Below, piece by piece: positions 17,915 to 27,207 of a stretch of 64,000 nucleotides of DNA (the stretch's first letter is position 1; each line of letters opens with the position of its first letter). The notes below the pieces were generated by a model. That model was not told the origin of the DNA and ran no database searches. It was given only the letters and a program-made list of their open reading frames with translations. The DNA comes from Rhodobacter sp. NTK016B (lineage in GTDB: Bacteria > Pseudomonadota > Alphaproteobacteria > Rhodobacterales > Rhodobacteraceae). The position numbers and the translations under genes are program-made. The DNA is taken from positions 156,211 through 220,210 of the forward strand of contig NZ_JAFKOK010000010.1 in assembly GCF_017303295.1 (NCBI RefSeq), written 5' to 3'.

Positions 17915-20041
17915 TCAGCCGTCAGCCCCGGCCTGCGGGCCATAGGCGTTGCAGGTCTGGTTGCGTGCAGCGAGGCGCAGGCAGGCAAGCTCGGCTTCCT
18001 GCTCGGTCAGCGAATTGACCTCGGCCACATGGCGCCCGCCACGCGGCACGACCCGCAGGACGCCGTTGCCCAGGGTCGCCGCTTCGGACAGCGCAACGCT
18101 CAGCAACACGCGGTCGGCCTCGAACGAGCTGCCGAAGCGGCCCAGCTCGACGCGCCACAGACGCCCGCCCGAGGTCGAAACCCGGGTAATGATCTCGGGC
18201 GCGCGCTCGTCCTCGGTCTCGTCGGGCGTGTCCTCAAGCGACGAGGTCAGCACGATCGTAGGCTGCAGCACCGGATTTTCCGGATCTTCTTCATCAAGCG
18301 CAGTCAGCAATTCCTCGTCACGCCACAGAATGCGGCCATCGTCATCCACCGACAGATCCTGCGCGACCGGCTCGATCTGCGGCAGAATCGGAGCAGCAGG
18401 GGTGGGCGCAGCAGGCGGCTGCACGGCGGCGAGGGCGGTTTCGGGCGCCGGTTGCGTTGTCTCGGTCGCGTCAACCGCGCGACCGCCACTTTCGGTGATC
18501 GCAATCGGCGGCAGGCCGGGGATGAGCAACCCGTCGGGCGTGACCTCGGCTGCCGTGACGCTGTCGGGATCGTGCTCGAACTGACGCGGCTCGGGTGCGG
18601 CCTCGGCCACCTGCGCGCCGACGCTCGCGCCGGCTTCGGGAACCGGCACCCCGCTTTCGGCAAGTGCCGCGTGGATGCTCGCATCGATGGCGCTGGACCC
18701 GGCCCGCGCCACTTCGACGCCGTGATCGGGGGCGTCGGGCGTGGCCTCGGTTTCGTCCTGTACAAGCTGAACCACCGCGACTTCGGGTCGGGCGGGCGGC
18801 ATCGGCGAGGCCTGCGGCGCGATGGCGGCGATCATCGTCTCGGCTGCGGCTTCGGCATCGACTTCGCCCTCGGCGATCTCGGTGCCGTCGGCCCCATCCT
18901 CGATCTCGCTGGCGATGGTCAGCGCTTCGGAGACAGCATCGGCCACCTCGACCGGCTGATCCCCGGGCTCGGGTTCGAGCACGTCATCAAGCACCTCGTC
19001 GATACCCTCGCGCAAGGCCGCCACCATTTCGGCGGGCATCTCGGCGGGGGGCGCCACATCGGGGCCCGGACGCGGACGCGGGAAGATCGAGCGCGCGGGC
19101 GCGGTCTGCAGCCGGATTGTGCGCCCGGCCGCGACACCGCCGCCACGATCATCGGCCCCCCGCACGTAATCGGGTCTTGGCGGCCTGCGTGTCGCCACGC
19201 GGCGTGGCGCATCGCGGAATCCGCGATCCAGCAGCGCCGAGACCCGCCGCAGACGGTCGGGCGACGAGCGCGCGCCGAACACCACCGCCAACATCCGCAC
19301 GCCGTTGCGCTCGGCCATCGCGGCAAGGTTGTAGCCGGCCGCGTTGGTGAAACCCGTCTTGATGCCGTCGGCACCGCGATAGCTGCTCAGGAAAAGCCGG
19401 TTGGTGTTGCGCACCGTCGCGATGCCGGCATTGTCCGACATGCGCGAGAAAATGTTGTAGTAATCGGGGTGGTCGAAATAAAGCTGGCGTGCCAGCAGTG
19501 CCATGTCCCGGGCCGACGACAAATGCGTCGACGCCGTCAAGCCGTGCGGATTGACGAAATGGGTTCGCGTCATGCCGATCGCGCGCGCGGTCCGGTTCAT
19601 GCGCGCGGCAAAGGCCGAGACAGACCCTTCCAGCGCCTCGGCAATCGCCACCGCCGCATCGTTGCCCGAGCGCAGCGCCGCGCCACGGATCAGGTAGCGA
19701 AAGGCGATCTCCTGGCCCGAGCGCAACCCCAGACGCGAGGGCGGCTGCGACGCCGCATGGGACGAAATCCGGACCCGCGTATCGGCGTCGATCTCGCCGT
19801 TTTCCAACGCCTCGAAGGCGATGTAGAGGGTCATCATCTTCGTCAACGACGCGGGATGAAGCCGCGCATTGGAGTTGTCGGTCTCGAAAAGGATCTCGCC
19901 GGTCCGGACATCCATGAGAAGCCCAGCATAGGGCTGAGCCTGAGCGCGCGTTGTCACGCCAAGCGCGATCAGAACGACCAGAAAGGTCGCCACTCTCAAG
20001 ATACCAAAGCCGCGGAACCAACGCCCGGTGTGCGTTGTCAC
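17915..20041 (-). CDS. D-alanyl-D-alanine carboxypeptidase with SPOR domain
   Basis: 708 residues, GTG start. An N-terminal hydrophobic signal (to about residue 36) leads into a penicillin-binding domain: SLTK (Ser65), SGN (125-127) and KTG (228-230), a PBP5/6-type D,D-carboxypeptidase that trims peptidoglycan stem peptides in the periplasm. Residues about 290-620 are a low-complexity linker rich in Pro, Ala, Glu and Asp. The C-terminal region (GGRLWRVELGRFGSSFEADR...AELACLRLAARNQ) is a SPOR domain that binds denuded glycan at division sites. The linker makes it much longer than PBP5. Confidence 0.93.
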   Translation of the reverse strand: MTTHTGRWFRGFGILRVATFLVVLIALGVTTRAQAQPYAGLLMDVRTGEILFETDNSNARLHPASLTKMMTLYIAFEALENGEIDADTRVRISSHAASQPPSRLGLRSGQEIAFRYLIRGAALRSGNDAAVAIAEALEGSVSAFAARMNRTARAIGMTRTHFVNPHGLTASTHLSSARDMALLARQLYFDHPDYYNIFSRMSDNAGIATVRNTNRLFLSSYRGADGIKTGFTNAAGYNLAAMAERNGVRMLAVVFGARSSPDRLRRVSALLDRGFRDAPRRVATRRPPRPDYVRGADDRGGGVAAGRTIRLQTAPARSIFPRPRPGPDVAPPAEMPAEMVAALREGIDEVLDDVLEPEPGDQPVEVADAVSEALTIASEIEDGADGTEIAEGEVDAEAAAETMIAAIAPQASPMPPARPEVAVVQLVQDETEATPDAPDHGVEVARAGSSAIDASIHAALAESGVPVPEAGASVGAQVAEAAPEPRQFEHDPDSVTAAEVTPDGLLIPGLPPIAITESGGRAVDATETTQPAPETALAAVQPPAAPTPAAPILPQIEPVAQDLSVDDDGRILWRDEELLTALDEEDPENPVLQPTIVLTSSLEDTPDETEDERAPEIITRVSTSGGRLWRVELGRFGSSFEADRVLLSVALSEAATLGNGVLRVVPRGGRHVAEVNSLTEQEAELACLRLAARNQTCNAYGPQAGADG

Positions 20042-20219
20042 GTGCCTGTCCTCTGCCTCTGCGCCCCGTCTTACGCGGGGACGTCATTAATGCTCTGAGT
20101 TCAGACTAGCACCTATCCCCGGACCTGAAAACCCCCCGCCTTTTCAATGTGTTTTCGTGCGTTGTTCATGTACATCCCAGATATTGCAGGGGCGCGGGCA
20201 GCCACCACTACATCGGGGA

Positions 20220-20915
20220 TCAGCGCAGATGATCGAGAAGGTCAGGCAATTCCGACAAGGTGGAAATCCGCCGAAAGCGCGGATGAGCCTCGGGCGCTTC
20301 GGCGCGTTCAAGCGCCCATTCCCGCCCATGCGGCACGAAGACGCCAAAGGCCCCGGCCTCGATGGGCGGCACGACGTCGGACTTCATCGAATTCCCCGCC
20401 ATCAGCGCCTGCGCGGCCCCGTCGCCGTGATTGTCGAAGATCCTTGCATAGATTTCGGGCGTCTTGTGGCTGACGATCTCGACCGCGTCGAACAGATCGC
20501 CCAGCCCCGATTGCGCAAGCTTGCGCTCCTGATCCAGAAGATCGCCCTTGGTGATCAGCACCAGCCGGTGCCGGTCCGCAAGGCGTTCGATGGTTTCCTG
20601 CACCCCGGGCAACAGCTCGATCGGATGGGCCAGCATATCCTGCCCTGCGGCGATGATCTGGCCGATCACCGAGCCGGGCACGCGCCCCTCGGTCACCTCG
20701 ATCGCGGTTTCGATCATCGACAGAACGAAGCCCTTGATGCCGAAACCGTACTGCCCGAGATTGCGCTGCTCGGCATCCAGGAGCCGCTCGGCCAGATGCT
20801 CGGTCTCGGCGTAATCGGCCAGAAGCTCGGCGAAACGCTGTTGCGTCAGGGTAAAGAAGCGCTCGTTATGCCAGAGCGTATCGTCGGCATCGAGCCCGAT
20901 CGTGGTCAGTTGCAT
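20220..20915 (-). CDS. HAD-family hydrolase
   Basis: 231 residues, haloacid dehalogenase superfamily. Motif I LDADDTLWHN (nucleophile and acid Asp), motif II LITKGD, motif III Lys in VSHKTPE, and motif IV GNSMKSDV are all present, so it should be an active Mg-dependent phosphatase. A helical C1 cap lies between motifs I and II. Substrate unknown. Divergent from clpS. Confidence 0.88.
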   Translation of the reverse strand: MQLTTIGLDADDTLWHNERFFTLTQQRFAELLADYAETEHLAERLLDAEQRNLGQYGFGIKGFVLSMIETAIEVTEGRVPGSVIGQIIAAGQDMLAHPIELLPGVQETIERLADRHRLVLITKGDLLDQERKLAQSGLGDLFDAVEIVSHKTPEIYARIFDNHGDGAAQALMAGNSMKSDVVPPIEAGAFGVFVPHGREWALERAEAPEAHPRFRRISTLSELPDLLDHLR

Positions 20916-21005
20916 GGGTGCTCGCGGCTGCTAGGGTTTTCTTGAGAACATTCGGCGCTATATAGTCGGCTTAACTCGAATCTGTCACTCAGGCTCAAAC
21001 ACCGC

Positions 21006-21350
21006 ATGGTTCTGTCCCCCACGATGACTGAGCGCAAGGACGGCGATGGCGATCCCGGCGATCCCGGTATTGCGCTGAAGACGCGCACGCGGACGGCAAA
21101 GCCGCCGATGTACAAGGTCCTGCTGCTCAATGACGACTATACGCCGATGGAATTCGTCGTCCACGTTCTGGAACGTTTCTTCGGGCTCAATCACAGCCAG
21201 GCGTTCGAGATCATGCTGACGGTCCACAAGAAGGGCCTCGCCGTGGTCGGCGTCTTCAGCTACGAGATCGCCGAAACCAAGGTCGCGCAGGTCATGGACT
21301 TCGCGCGGCGCCATCAGCATCCGCTGCAATGCACCCTGGAAAAGGAGTAG
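21006..21350 (+). CDS. clpS: ATP-dependent Clp protease adaptor ClpS
   Basis: 114 residues. Delivers N-degron proteins to ClpAP. Typical core: [17 protein letters not shown], the N-end-binding pocket, then the helical [10 protein letters not shown] and [10 protein letters not shown] blocks. A start at 21024 (MTERKDGDG) is possible. The N-terminal extension is flexible, as usual. clpA does not follow; a methyltransferase does. A possible -10 (TATATA) lies near 20959. Confidence 0.95.
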   Translation: MVLSPTMTERKDGDGDPGDPGIALKTRTRTAKPPMYKVLLLNDDYTPMEFVVHVLERFFGLNHSQAFEIMLTVHKKGLAVVGVFSYEIAETKVAQVMDFARRHQHPLQCTLEKE

Positions 21351-21375
21351 GGCGTTCACGCGCCCTGTGACGCGC

Positions 21376-22446
21376 ATGTCCCTCAATGATCCGGCGCCGC
21401 GCGCGCTGCGGCTCGAGCTTGCCCTCGAGGCAGGTCTGATGCTGCCCGATGCGGGCACGATAGCCGTTTTCCACCCCCGTTCGGGCGAATTGCTCACCCC
21501 CCTCCCGCGCGAGCGGGTGGTGATCGTGTCGCCCCATGCCGCCGATGTCTCGGCCTTTCAGGCGCAGGGTTACAGCTGTGTCCCGGCGGCCGAAGGGCCC
21601 TATGTCGCCGCCATGGTCTGTCTGCCGCGCAGCCGCGCCGAGGGGCGCGACCTGCTGGCGCAGGCCGTGGCGATGACCCGCGGGCCGGTGATCGTCGACG
21701 GCCAGAAGACCGACGGCGCCGACACCACGCTCAAGGATCTGCGCGCCCGCGTCGATCTGAGCGAGGCGATAGCCAAGGGTCACGGCAAGATCGCATGGTT
21801 CGACACGACAGCCAGCGAAGACGGACTGACCGACTGGCGCGCCCTGCCCGGTCAGGCGCAGGACGAAACACGCAGCTACCGCACGCTGCCCGGCCTTTTC
21901 TCGTCGGACGGGATCGACCCGGCCTCGGCGCTGCTCGCCACCACGTTCCCGGCGGGGCTGAAAGGCGTGGCCGCCGATATGGGCGCCGGATGGGGCTATC
22001 TGTCGGCCCAACTGCTGGCGATGGCACCGGGTCTGGCCGAACTGCACCTGATCGAATCGGACATTCGCGCGCTCGATTGTGCGAAAGAGAACGTCACCGA
22101 TCCACGCGCGCGCTTCCACTGGGCCGACGCTACCAACCCGTTGAAATTGCAGCTCGACGTGGTGGTCATGAACCCGCCCTTCCATCAGGGCCGCGACGCC
22201 AATCCCCGGCTGGGCGCCCAGTTCATCCGCACCGCCGCCGCGATGCTGAAACCCTCGGGTCAGCTTTTCATGGTTGCCAATCGTCACCTGCCCTACGAGG
22301 CGACGCTGGCCGAGTGCTTCCGCAAACACGGCGAATTGCCCGGCACCAACAGCTTCAAGATCTTCCATGCCGAGGCGCCGCAACGCGCCGTCGCCGCCCC
22401 CTCAGCGCGCAGCCGCGTGTCGCATAACCGGGGGCGCCGCGCATGA
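21376..22446 (+). CDS. rsmC: RsmC-like class I methyltransferase
   Basis: About 356 residues. The C-terminal half carries the SAM motif ADMGAGWGYLSAQLLA and the catalytic NPPFHQG motif of N2-guanine RNA methyltransferases (RsmC/RlmG, COG2813); the N-terminal half is the degenerate duplicate domain seen in RsmC. Probably methylates G1207-equivalent of 16S rRNA; the exact target is inferred. A GTG nine bases upstream is another possible start. The end overlaps the SDR gene by ATGA. Confidence 0.75.
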   Translation: MSLNDPAPRALRLELALEAGLMLPDAGTIAVFHPRSGELLTPLPRERVVIVSPHAADVSAFQAQGYSCVPAAEGPYVAAMVCLPRSRAEGRDLLAQAVAMTRGPVIVDGQKTDGADTTLKDLRARVDLSEAIAKGHGKIAWFDTTASEDGLTDWRALPGQAQDETRSYRTLPGLFSSDGIDPASALLATTFPAGLKGVAADMGAGWGYLSAQLLAMAPGLAELHLIESDIRALDCAKENVTDPRARFHWADATNPLKLQLDVVVMNPPFHQGRDANPRLGAQFIRTAAAMLKPSGQLFMVANRHLPYEATLAECFRKHGELPGTNSFKIFHAEAPQRAVAAPSARSRVSHNRGRRA

Positions 22447-23249
22447 GTTTCTCGATTCAGGGCAAGACCGCCATCATCACCGGCGCCGCGACCGGCATCG
22501 GCCACGCCATCGCCCGGCACTTTCTGGACCAAGGCGCGAATGTCGTGTTTTCGGACCAGAACGAGAAGCGGCTCAAGAGCAATTGCGACGATCTCGCCAG
22601 TTCTGAAAACTGCCGTCTCTTCGCGGGCGATCTGCGCGAGAAGCTGGCGGTGGCGAACCTGTTGTCGACCACGCTCGATGCGTTCGACCGCGTCGACGTG
22701 CTGATCAACGCGACCCGGTCCTTCATGCTGACCGATCCTATGGACCCGTCGGACGATTCCGTCGAAACGCTGCTCGACCAGAATCTCAATGTCGCGCTGC
22801 GCACCTCGCAGGCGGTGGCGCGCCGGATGATCCTGCAGGCCGAGCAGGCGGATGAAAAACCGCAGGAAGCCGGGACGATCATCAACATCTCGTCGATTGC
22901 CGCGCATCGCACGCAGCCGCAACTGATGGGTTTTTCGATCTCGAACGCCGCGCTGGAACAGATGACCCGCTCGATGGGCGTGGCGCTGGCCCATCAAGGG
23001 ATCCGGGTCAATGCCATCGCGGTCGGCTCGTTGATGTCGGGCACCCTGCGTGAAACGATCGCAGAGCATCCCGAATACCGCGACTCGATCATTCAGGGCA
23101 CGCCGCTGAGCCGGATCGGCACGGCGTCGGAAGTCGCGGATCTGGCGCAGTTTCTGGCGTCGGGGGCCTCGGGCTTCATGACCGGGCAGGTGATGACGCT
23201 GGATGGCGGGCGCTCAGTTCTCGATACCGTCCAGCGCCCGGCGCATTAA
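22443..23249 (+). CDS. SDR-fold protein with degenerate active site
   Basis: 268 residues. Classical short-chain dehydrogenase fold: TGAATGIG nucleotide-binding motif, IINISSIAA (Ser151) and a C-terminal MTGQVMTLDGG. However the catalytic YxxxK is FSISN (Phe164, Asn168), and NNAG is NATR. It therefore retains NAD(P)-binding features but lacks the proton-relay Tyr and Lys. Likely a pseudoenzyme or a protein with other chemistry. It overlaps the rsmC-like gene by four bases; its stop lies one base from the convergent tesA stop. Confidence 0.85.
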   Translation: MSFSIQGKTAIITGAATGIGHAIARHFLDQGANVVFSDQNEKRLKSNCDDLASSENCRLFAGDLREKLAVANLLSTTLDAFDRVDVLINATRSFMLTDPMDPSDDSVETLLDQNLNVALRTSQAVARRMILQAEQADEKPQEAGTIINISSIAAHRTQPQLMGFSISNAALEQMTRSMGVALAHQGIRVNAIAVGSLMSGTLRETIAEHPEYRDSIIQGTPLSRIGTASEVADLAQFLASGASGFMTGQVMTLDGGRSVLDTVQRPAH

Positions 23250-23250
23250 G

Positions 23251-23958
23251 TCACGAATTGCCCTCGGCCCGCGTCAGCAGCTCTTCGACGACCGGGCCGA
23301 GATGATCGACAACCAGCGCCACCCCCGCCGGGTTGGGGTGGACCATATCGCCTTGCAAAACGCTGGACGGCGCCGCGCCGGATTCGACCCGCGCCATCAG
23401 CGGCGCCAGCATGTCGGGCACCAGAAGCGCGCCATGCTCGTCCGCCAGCTCGGGATAGATCGCAGCGAAATCCTGTTGAAATTCAGGGCCGTAATTGCCG
23501 GGCGCGGGCAAACCGACCAAGAGCGCGGGGATCTGTTCCTCGTCCAGGCGCGTCAGGATCCGGTCGAGATTGTCACGGCTCAGCGCCGGGTCGATCCCGC
23601 GCAGCAGGTCGTTGCCGCCCAGCGCCACGATCATCGCATCCGGTCCGTCCGACAGCGTCCAGTCGAGCCGCGCAAGGCCGCCGCTGGTGGTGTCGCCGCT
23701 GACGCCCGCATTGACGATCTCGACATCGTGGCCGCGCTCATCGAGCCATGCTTGCAATTGCGGCACCAGCCCCTCGCCCTGCTCCAGCCCGTAGCCCTGC
23801 GTCAGCGAATCCCCCAGTGCCGTGATCCGCAGCGTTTCGGCCTGCGCGACGGAAATTCCCGCCGTCAGCGTGAAAAGGCCAAGTGTCACAGCCCCGCGAA
23901 GCTTGCCTGCCCAGCCCGAGACCCCATATCGGCTGAAGGTACAAAGGACTTTTTTCAT
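23251..23958 (-). CDS. tesA: Arylesterase / acyl-CoA thioesterase I (SGNH)
   Basis: 235 residues with an export signal ending near VAQA, so periplasmic. SGNH blocks: GDSLTQGYG (Ser nucleophile), block II DTTSGG, GGND and DMVHPNPAG (Asp/His). Hydrolyses acyl thioesters and esters in vitro. It is divergent from ybbA-ybbP, the same arrangement as in E. coli. The ATG at 23958 shares two bases with the ybbA ATG; a GTG about 23 codons in would give a shorter signal peptide and remove the overlap. Confidence 0.88.
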   Translation of the reverse strand: MKKVLCTFSRYGVSGWAGKLRGAVTLGLFTLTAGISVAQAETLRITALGDSLTQGYGLEQGEGLVPQLQAWLDERGHDVEIVNAGVSGDTTSGGLARLDWTLSDGPDAMIVALGGNDLLRGIDPALSRDNLDRILTRLDEEQIPALLVGLPAPGNYGPEFQQDFAAIYPELADEHGALLVPDMLAPLMARVESGAAPSSVLQGDMVHPNPAGVALVVDHLGPVVEELLTRAEGNS

Positions 23959-24688
23959 GCCGGATTCCATCGTCTCGCCTGTTCTGTCGCTGCGTGATGC
24001 CTCTCTGACCTTGCAAGGCAATGCCGGGGCTGTCGAGATCCTGAAAGGGATCTCTCTGGAAATTGAGCAAGGCCAGTCGGTCGGGCTGATCGGCCCGTCG
24101 GGGTCGGGCAAATCCTCGCTTCTGATGCTGATGGGCGGGCTCGAGCGCGCCACGGGCGGCAGCGTCATGGCGCTTGGCCATGACCTGACGGCGATGAACG
24201 AAGACGCCCTCGCTCGCTTTCGGCGCGGCAATATGGGCGTGGTGTTCCAGTCCTTCCATCTGATCCCGACGATGACTGCGCTGGAAAACGTCGCCACGCC
24301 GTTGGAACTGGCGGGCCGCAAGGATGCGTTCGAGCGGGCCGAGGCCGAGCTGACCGCCGTCGGCCTTGCCAAGCGGATGCATCATTATCCCGCGCAGATG
24401 TCGGGCGGCGAGCAGCAGCGCGTGGCGCTGGCCCGCGCCGCCGCGCCGCGCCCGGCGATCCTGCTGGCGGATGAGCCGACGGGCAATCTGGACGGCCCCA
24501 ATGGCGAGGCGATCATGGAGCTTCTGTTCGGTCTGCGCGACCGGCACGGCGCGACGCTGGTGCTGGTGACCCACGCGCCCGAACTGGCCGACCGCTGCGA
24601 CCGGGTGATCGGGCTGCGCGACGGCAGCATCGACGGCGAGACCCGCAAGAGCCGGCCCGAGAACACCCGGTCCGAGGCCGCGCAATGA
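23957..24688 (+). CDS. ybbA: ABC transporter ATP-binding protein YbbA
   Basis: 243 residues. Walker A GPSGSGKSS, signature SGGEQQRVALARA, Walker B ILLADEPTGNLD. LolD/MacB-like ATPase that partners the FtsX-type permease encoded next (ATGA overlap). The ATG at 23957 is preceded by AAAGGA at eight bases and gives MPDSIVSPVLSLRDAS. Substrate unknown. Confidence 0.93.
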   Translation: MPDSIVSPVLSLRDASLTLQGNAGAVEILKGISLEIEQGQSVGLIGPSGSGKSSLLMLMGGLERATGGSVMALGHDLTAMNEDALARFRRGNMGVVFQSFHLIPTMTALENVATPLELAGRKDAFERAEAELTAVGLAKRMHHYPAQMSGGEQQRVALARAAAPRPAILLADEPTGNLDGPNGEAIMELLFGLRDRHGATLVLVTHAPELADRCDRVIGLRDGSIDGETRKSRPENTRSEAAQ

Positions 24689-27204
24689 GCCTTGCCATTG
24701 CCGCCCGTCTGGCCCGTCGAGAACTGCGCGGGGGCCTTGGCGGCTTCCGCATTTTCCTGCTGTGCCTGACGTTGGGCGTGGGCGCCATCGCCGCCGTCGG
24801 ATCGGTCGGTTCGGCGATCGAGGCCGGGCTGGCCCGTGAAGGCCGCGCGCTGCTGGGCGGCGATGCCGAGCTTGAACTGACCTATCGCTTCGCGGGCGAC
24901 GAAGAACGCGCATGGCTGGACGAGAACGCCGCCGCCTGGGCCGAGGTGGTCGATTTCCGCTCGATGGCGGTGGGCCCCGATGGCGACCGCGCGCTGACGC
25001 AGGTGAAGGGCATCGACGCCAACTGGCCCCTGGTGGGCGAGCCGCGTTTCGCCCCCGACATGCCTGTGGCCGAGGTACTTGCGGGCCGCGACGGCCTGCC
25101 CGGGGCCGCGCTTGAGCCGGTGCTGATCGACCGGCTGGGGCTGGAAGTGGGCGATACGGTCCGGCTGGGTACGCAGGATTTCGCCCTGATGGCCGCGCTG
25201 GAACGCGAACCCGACAGCGTCAGCACCGGCTTTGCGCTGGGGCCGCGCACGCTCGTTGGTCTTGCCCCGCTGCGCGACGCGGGTCTGCTGGGCGCAGGGT
25301 CGATGTTCGAGACCTCCTACCGGCTGGTTCTGAATGACGGCGACACGCTGGAGCGCGTACGCCGCTCGCTGATCGACACGTTCCACGATGCGGGCATCCG
25401 CTGGCGCGATTCCACCCGCGCGGTGCCCGGCGTCGCGCGGTTCGTCGACCGGATCGGCGCGTTTCTGGTGCTGGTCGGGCTTGCCGGTCTGGCCGTGGGC
25501 GGGATCGGCGTCTCGGCTGCGGTGCGCGCCTATCTCGACGCCAAGACCGGCGTCATCGCCACGCTGAAGACGCTGGGCGCCGAGGGACGAACCATTTTCG
25601 CCGTGTATTTCATGCAGATCGGCGCGCTGACCTTGCTGGGCGTGGGGCTGGGCGTCGCGCTTGGCGCGGGCGCGCTGCTGGTGGCGGCGCCCTTCGCGCA
25701 GGAAAGCCTGCCCGTCCCCCTTCAGGCCGGGATCTACTGGCAACCTTTGGGCGAGGCCGCGCTCTACGGCGTGCTGACCGCGCTGGTCTTCACGCTCTGG
25801 CCGCTTTCGCGCGTCGAACAGGTCCGCGCGGCGGCGCTGTTTCGCGGCATCGGCGGCGAGTCCCGGGGACGCCCCCGCCTTGGCCCGCTGCTGGCGCTTA
25901 TCATCAGCGTGGCCGGGCTGATCGGTGCGGCGGTGTTGTTCTCGGGCACGTGGCAACTGGCGCTTGGCGCGGCACTCGGCATTGCCGGGGCGCTGGTGAT
26001 CCTGTCGGTCGTGGCGCTGGTGCTGCGCGTGCTGGCCCGGCGGGCTGCCCGCGCCCGGGCGCTTCGCGGCCTGACCGCGCTCAGGCTGGCGCTTGGGGCC
26101 GTTGGCAACCCGCGCGAGGGCGCGGTGGCCGTGGTGCTGTCGCTGGGGCTGGGCCTGACCGTGCTGGCGTCAGTGGGGCAGATCGACACCAACCTGCGCA
26201 ACGCCATCTCGACCGAGATGCCCGAGCGCGCACCGACCTTCTTCTTTCTCGATATCCAGCCCGATCAGGTTGAGCCGTTCCGCGAGATCCTGTCGGGCTT
26301 CGACGGCGTCCACGACATCCAGCTTGCGCCCCAACTGCGCGGCGTCATCAGCCAGATCAACGGCCGCCCGGCGCGTGAATACGGCAGCCACTGGGTCCTG
26401 CGCGGCGACCGGGGCGTGACCTATGCCGCCGAACAGGGGGACATGCGGCTGACGCAGGGCGAATGGTGGCCCGAAGATTACGATGGTCCGCCGCTGATTT
26501 CCTTCGGCGCCGAAGAGGGCGCTGAGCTGGGCCTCGCTCTGGGCGACACGATCACCGTCAACGTGCTGGGCCGCGACATCACCGGCACCATCGCCAATTT
26601 CCGCGAGCTGGATTTCTCGACCGGCGGCATCGGCTTCGTGATGACCTTCAACCCCGCTGCCTTTGCTGGGGCGCCGCATACCGTCATCGCCACGCTGCGC
26701 GCACCTGAGGGAACCGAAGGCGCGATCCTGCGCGCGGTGGGCAACGCCCTGCCCAACGTCACCGCCATCCCGATCCGCGAAACCACCGAACGCGTGGCCG
26801 AGGCGCTGGATGCGCTGGCCGCTGCCACCTCGATTGCCGCGCTCGCAACGCTGGCGACCGGCTTCGTCGTGCTGATCGGCGCGGCGGCGGCGGGCGAGCG
26901 GGCGCGGGTTTTCGAGGCTGCCGTGCTGAAGACATTGGGCGCCACGCGGGGCCGCATCCTGCTGAGCTTCGCGTTGCGCTCGGTGCTGATGGGCGGCGCG
27001 GCGGGCCTTGTGGCCATCGGCGCAGGCGGGCTGGCCGCCTGGGCAGTGATCACGCAGGTGATGGACTTGACCTATCGCTTCGCCCCGCTCTCGGCGCTTG
27101 GCGTCGTCGTGGGCGGCATCCTTGCGGTGCTGATCGCGGGCCTCGTCTTCGCGCTCAGACCGCTCGCCGCGCGTCCTGCCGGTATCTTGCGCGCGCAGGA
27201 ATAG
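24685..27204 (+). CDS. ybbP: ABC transporter permease YbbP, FtsX family
   Basis: 839 residues. An N-terminal membrane helix, a large extracytoplasmic MacB-type domain, then a first FtsX block near residues 250-420, a second periplasmic domain and a final FtsX block near residues 700-830. This doubled architecture matches YbbP. It overlaps ybbA by four bases. The complex probably moves lipids or peptides across the inner membrane; the linked TesA suggests a lipid role (inference). Confidence 0.9.
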   Translation: MSLAIAARLARRELRGGLGGFRIFLLCLTLGVGAIAAVGSVGSAIEAGLAREGRALLGGDAELELTYRFAGDEERAWLDENAAAWAEVVDFRSMAVGPDGDRALTQVKGIDANWPLVGEPRFAPDMPVAEVLAGRDGLPGAALEPVLIDRLGLEVGDTVRLGTQDFALMAALEREPDSVSTGFALGPRTLVGLAPLRDAGLLGAGSMFETSYRLVLNDGDTLERVRRSLIDTFHDAGIRWRDSTRAVPGVARFVDRIGAFLVLVGLAGLAVGGIGVSAAVRAYLDAKTGVIATLKTLGAEGRTIFAVYFMQIGALTLLGVGLGVALGAGALLVAAPFAQESLPVPLQAGIYWQPLGEAALYGVLTALVFTLWPLSRVEQVRAAALFRGIGGESRGRPRLGPLLALIISVAGLIGAAVLFSGTWQLALGAALGIAGALVILSVVALVLRVLARRAARARALRGLTALRLALGAVGNPREGAVAVVLSLGLGLTVLASVGQIDTNLRNAISTEMPERAPTFFFLDIQPDQVEPFREILSGFDGVHDIQLAPQLRGVISQINGRPAREYGSHWVLRGDRGVTYAAEQGDMRLTQGEWWPEDYDGPPLISFGAEEGAELGLALGDTITVNVLGRDITGTIANFRELDFSTGGIGFVMTFNPAAFAGAPHTVIATLRAPEGTEGAILRAVGNALPNVTAIPIRETTERVAEALDALAAATSIAALATLATGFVVLIGAAAAGERARVFEAAVLKTLGATRGRILLSFALRSVLMGGAAGLVAIGAGGLAAWAVITQVMDLTYRFAPLSALGVVVGGILAVLIAGLVFALRPLAARPAGILRAQE

Positions 27205-27207
27205 CCG

